Source: an uncultured Gammaproteobacteria bacterium (GTDB lineage Bacteria > Pseudomonadota > Gammaproteobacteria > Pseudomonadales > DT-91). From it: DNA of 8,599 nucleotides. The stretch covers positions 1 through 8,599 of the forward strand of contig CAKMZU010000150.1 in assembly GCA_929200485.1 (NCBI GenBank), in the 5' to 3' direction. Of the stretch, positions 6,301-8,599 are shown piece by piece (the stretch's first letter is position 1; the number at the start of each line of letters is the position of its first letter). The notes beneath the pieces are model-generated. The model was given only the letters and a program-made list of their open reading frames with translations. It was not told the DNA's origin and ran no database searches. The position numbers and the translations under genes are program-made.

Positions 6301-8599
6301 TATAAAGAAGGCTATCAAAAGGGCATCCATGATCAGGATGCTGCCAAAATATTAAAAAGCATATTGGCGATCTACCAAAGTGCTGGGTTATTACGATTTT
6401 CACCGACGAGTCGGATGCTTGCACAGCTCTTTTGGCATTATAAAACATCCATATCCTACAAGGGGTTGAATCCGAGATTTGATACCTTGGTCGAAAGAGC
6501 TAAATCAGCAAAACAGATGCATGAAGCCTTAAATAGTTCGGATGCTTTGAATTTATTAATGGCCGAATTAAAAGAATGCATGGGCGAATTTTTTTCAGTT
6601 TTCCCAATTCCAGATGCCGATGAGTTGAGGATAGCGCAAGGGGCTGAATATCTGGTACTGGAATTAACATCAGATAACCTAAGCTTTATCACCAGCAAAT
6701 ACGCTGAAGAATTGGTTTCCTATTTTAAGCAAACCCTAAGCACAGAGGTCTATAAAAATTTCATTAGCGTATTAAATAAGCAGGTGGATTCACCATCAGA
6801 CGCTTATCAGCTCGTATTATCCTGGTTAGGCGCATTCATTAAAGAGAAATCGCTTAAACGCTTCGAGCACTTTTTGCCTGAAGCGGTAAGCCTTATCATT
6901 CTTCCTAAATTAAAACGTACGCTTACTGAAGTGGATGTGCAGGTTAATGTGTCCGGTTTATTAGGAGAGCATCCCCGAATCAATCAACAAGGTCTTGAAT
7001 TTTCATTGGATGATTTTATCTCAAGACTGAATACTCACGAAAAAGTATTTATCCCGCAATATCAGCGTTATCAAAAGTTGAAAAGGCAAGTTATTGATGA
7101 TGAGAGAGCGAAACTTCGTTTGCATGAATTTCAGCCTCGTCCCTTAAGCTCATTTGTGAGAAATCGACTAATTAACGAATCGTACTTGCCAATGATTGGC
7201 GATAACCTGGCTAAGCAAATGGGTACAATCGGTGACAATAAGCGATCGGATCTCATGGGCTTGTTGATGATGATCTCGCCGCCCGGTTACGGTAAAACCA
7301 CCTTGATGGAATATGTGGCCAATCGTTTAGGGCTCATATTTATGAAAATCAATTGCCCCTCAATTGGCCATGAGGTGACATCCCTTGATCCTGCTCAGGC
7401 ACCGAACGCCACAGCGAGTGCAGAGTTGGTTAAGTTGAACCTTGCCCTTGAGATGGGAAATAACGTGATGCTGTATCTTGATGATATTCAGCATACGCAT
7501 TCAGAATTTTTACAGAAGTTTATCTCACTGTGTGATGGAACAAGACGCGTCGATGGTATTTGGAATGGGCAGAGCAAAACCTATGATATGCGCGGAAAAA
7601 AATTCTGCGTTGTTATGGCAGGTAACCCTTATACAGAAACAGGGGAAGCCTTTAAAGTCCCCGATATGCTGGCAAACCGTGCGGATATTTATAATCTTGG
7701 TGATATTTTAGGTGGTATGGAAGAAGTCTTCAGCTTAAGTTATATCGAAAACAGCCTGACATCTAACAATGTATTAGCGCCTTTAGCGCTAAGGGATATG
7801 CAGGATGTTTATAAATTGGTGGATATGGCAAAAGGCAAGCCGGTTCCTGCAACGGATTTATCTCATGCCTATGGCGGCTCTGAGATTAATGAAATTACAT
7901 CGATTTTAAAAAAATTATTTGTTGTTCAGGATGTCATTTTAAAAATTAATCAGCAATATATCGCATCAGCGGCTCAAGATGACAAATATCGCACTGAGCC
8001 TTCGTTTAAGCTGCAAGGCTCCTATCGAAACATGAATAAAATGACTGAGAAAGTCTCATCGGTGATGAATGATGATGAATTAATTCAACTGGTTGATGAT
8101 CATTATCTTGGTGAATCGCAGCTATTAACCACGGGCAGCGAAGCGAATTTATTAAAGCTTGCTGAACTGCGTGGTACGTTAACATCGGATGAAAAAAAGC
8201 GCTGGGAGCAGATCAAAAAAGACTTTTTACGCAATAAAGCCTTAGGTGGTGACGAAGCTGATACCGGAAATAAAGTCGTTGCACAATTAGCCGATTTGGT
8301 TGAGCAAGTGCAGTTGTTAACGGCTCAAACTGAAACAGAAGGGCTTGAGGCTCAGTTGGCCGATTTGGTTAAAGGTGTTCAGGCTATGGCGAGTGTTAGT
8401 ATGAAACAGCTTAACATGGAAGGGAGCACTCTTCATTTAGATGAAGCATCTCTGGATGCAATAACGTCGCTAATTCAACCTCAGCCGGCACAAGTTGAGG
8501 TGATTAATCAGCCCATGCCTGGTGTTGATCAGGTATTAAGAGCAGTCGCTGATACGCTGGAAAATACTATTGCCCCGATGATCAAAATGCTGGATCGGA
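3394..8599 (+). CDS. Giant AAA-type ATPase, 'DNA repair ATPase' (DUF3686) family, 3' end outside window
   Basis: The frame is open from ATG 3394 to the right edge: 1735 complete codons, no stop and no frameshift. There is no signal peptide or membrane segment, so it is cytoplasmic. Residues about 1-440 are beta-rich and carry motifs I associate with DUF3686: GRHPHINVLD (213-222) and YGHGYAKGEDGR (382-393). About 455-845 is mostly helical and likely coiled coil. A compact beta-rich patch follows (about 850-925: YEDGGNVIKLG, then FSVNTQ), then more helix (about 930-1250). The AAA core has Walker A SPPGYGKTT (1295-1303, Lys1301), Walker B MLYLDDIQH (1359-1367, Asp1363-Asp1364), sensor-1-like AGNPYTE (Asn1411) and MLANRAD (Arg1429, possible arginine finger). 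LQGSYRNMNK (Arg1545) may hold sensor 2. Asp replaces the usual catalytic Glu of Walker B. The 'DNA repair' name is inherited annotation; no nuclease or DNA-binding motif is visible. It follows the flotillin by 85 bp, so it is likely a partner of that scaffold. Family members are about 1700-1800 aa as I recall, so the stop should be near. Confidence 0.88.
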   Translation, partial: MSEQEALIVDNAVAEGGAYEVISKRLLEQGKQLEEKTQQLNSERLEEFGSQELDAIARVRVRTENNCVARDIVQVGDHLLFGYNVFIGLKKETKVSDVFALFTLTEQDGNFELKASDIDNSFLADPRFVSDFEELYRYYKHTKLSQLKFIDGKLLAGFQIGERLEDIRVFRWSVSSDCSTIQYIDNRGERDIALPPAFSFEWQTSSRDDIVQGRHPHINVLDRLFVEVTRGQLSIKVEDNSEAGLTLLTEDVVDQSQSLGDVKLQFAQVGELVLLSILPYKETQTRFYIINFLTEIVLRCDAIGESCVELPEDHGIIFPGGMYLQTGEYKAFDNETKGLKFRRAFRSPNGEDMLFIFYEPILGLLGLFSYNLIEKSLDNPIYGHGYAKGEDGRIVIFNAEDEPTRIHPMQIWQTPFVSEEYANQAPQSNTFLGRIGNSEVVRGISDIYSICRMITNQQVSLKLYEELNKQSKRLFDAHFWLNDNECSDLAELIKTISQTAELVIDEFEKVESIRKQSEKALFDATQMQADILATIRPDSFETAEAFVEGLKEIRQHRGHLMTIKSLRYMNLEAINGLDDALQKTDEKLSNSTVTFLSDDKALNPYHQKIDGFNLDIESVETNKEITHLVEAIEMTAGGLDLLSELMATLQVDDATLRTRIIDAISEVYAKLNQTKAKAQHKQNNLGAQEATAQFGAQFKLLSQSIVNGLGLSTTPDKCDEQLSRLLVQLEELEGQFAGFDQFLADIMSKREEIYESFESHKQQLLDERQRKAQHILSAADRILESIQKRALKFTEEDALNTYLASDSLVLKSAQLANQLRDLDDSVKADDVEARLKAIKEQAIRSLRDKTDIYEDGGNVIKLGPRHKFSVNTQALDLTLLPRGDELMIHLTGTDFYQPLQNQHLLDLKAYWDCSLSSESDSVCRAEYLAYQILRSAEKGDGVSLSELSLAAAEDEEALNTITRQFAAPRYKEGYQKGIHDQDAAKILKSILAIYQSAGLLRFSPTSRMLAQLFWHYKTSISYKGLNPRFDTLVERAKSAKQMHEALNSSDALNLLMAELKECMGEFFSVFPIPDADELRIAQGAEYLVLELTSDNLSFITSKYAEELVSYFKQTLSTEVYKNFISVLNKQVDSPSDAYQLVLSWLGAFIKEKSLKRFEHFLPEAVSLIILPKLKRTLTEVDVQVNVSGLLGEHPRINQQGLEFSLDDFISRLNTHEKVFIPQYQRYQKLKRQVIDDERAKLRLHEFQPRPLSSFVRNRLINESYLPMIGDNLAKQMGTIGDNKRSDLMGLLMMISPPGYGKTTLMEYVANRLGLIFMKINCPSIGHEVTSLDPAQAPNATASAELVKLNLALEMGNNVMLYLDDIQHTHSEFLQKFISLCDGTRRVDGIWNGQSKTYDMRGKKFCVVMAGNPYTETGEAFKVPDMLANRADIYNLGDILGGMEEVFSLSYIENSLTSNNVLAPLALRDMQDVYKLVDMAKGKPVPATDLSHAYGGSEINEITSILKKLFVVQDVILKINQQYIASAAQDDKYRTEPSFKLQGSYRNMNKMTEKVSSVMNDDELIQLVDDHYLGESQLLTTGSEANLLKLAELRGTLTSDEKKRWEQIKKDFLRNKALGGDEADTGNKVVAQLADLVEQVQLLTAQTETEGLEAQLADLVKGVQAMASVSMKQLNMEGSTLHLDEASLDAITSLIQPQPAQVEVINQPMPGVDQVLRAVADTLENTIAPMIKMLDR
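8281..8382 (+). repeat. Short internal protein repeat AQLADLVxxVQ in the ATPase C terminus
   Basis: The 11-residue unit AQLADLVEQVQ (8281-8313) recurs as AQLADLVKGVQ (8350-8382), an offset of 69 bp or 23 residues. The core GCCGATTTGGTT is identical in both copies. The unit has amphipathic helix character with leucine and valine spacing suited to helix packing. It suggests a small local duplication in the helical C-terminal tail beyond the AAA core. Its function is unknown. Confidence 0.5.

Noticed and set aside
4492..7711. Short open frames of 60-89 codons inside the giant ATPase gene on both strands
   Set aside because: They overlap a long, motif-bearing frame without breaks, have no recognisable domains and are of the length expected by chance.
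3394..8599. Reading the giant ATPase as an SMC/Rad50-type protein
   Set aside because: Walker A and Walker B lie about 60 residues apart in one AAA core near the C-terminal end, and no ABC signature motif is seen. In SMC/Rad50 the two Walker motifs are split between the ends of the coiled coil.
1..8599. CRISPR arrays, tRNA or rRNA genes, insertion sequences, attachment sites
   Set aside because: No regularly spaced repeats, cloverleaf-forming segments, transposase frames or terminal inverted repeats were seen; nearly all of the window is accounted for by four coding regions.

Overview
The window looks like a chromosomal piece of a bacterium with moderate to low G+C (about 40-43% by eye), most likely a proteobacterium. 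Genes are closely packed on the + strand, Shine-Dalgarno sites are canonical, and the central gene pair resembles the yqiJ-yqiK (NfeD/OB-fold plus flotillin) arrangement of E. coli. The genus cannot be read from this sequence alone.

Layout: (1) 1-341 is the C-terminal end of a CitMHS-family citrate/metal transporter that runs in from the left. (2) 342-580 is an AT-rich non-coding gap of 239 bp and probably holds the promoter of the next operon. (3) 581-1276 encodes a 231-residue membrane protein with a C-terminal OB-fold (YqiJ/NfeD-like). (4) 1320-3308 encodes a 662-residue flotillin with an N-terminal membrane anchor, an SPFH domain and a very long charged coiled coil. (5) 3309-3393 is a short spacer with a perfect 7-bp hairpin closed by a GCAA tetraloop. 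(6) 3394 to the right edge is one uninterrupted reading frame of at least 1735 codons. It encodes a giant soluble AAA-type ATPase of the kind usually annotated as 'DNA repair ATPase' (DUF3686 type). Its stop codon lies beyond the window.

The last three genes are co-directional with spacers of 43 and 85 bp and no convincing terminator between them, so they are probably one operon. The flotillin and the OB-fold protein would form a membrane scaffold, as NfeD/flotillin pairs do elsewhere. The large ATPase, with a beta-rich N-terminal region, long helical arms and an AAA motor near its C terminus, would be the energy-using partner at or near that scaffold. No activity has been proven from this sequence, and the 'DNA repair' label is a database name rather than a demonstrated role. 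This membrane-scaffold plus giant-ATPase module is the most interesting content of the window. The transporter appears unrelated to it.
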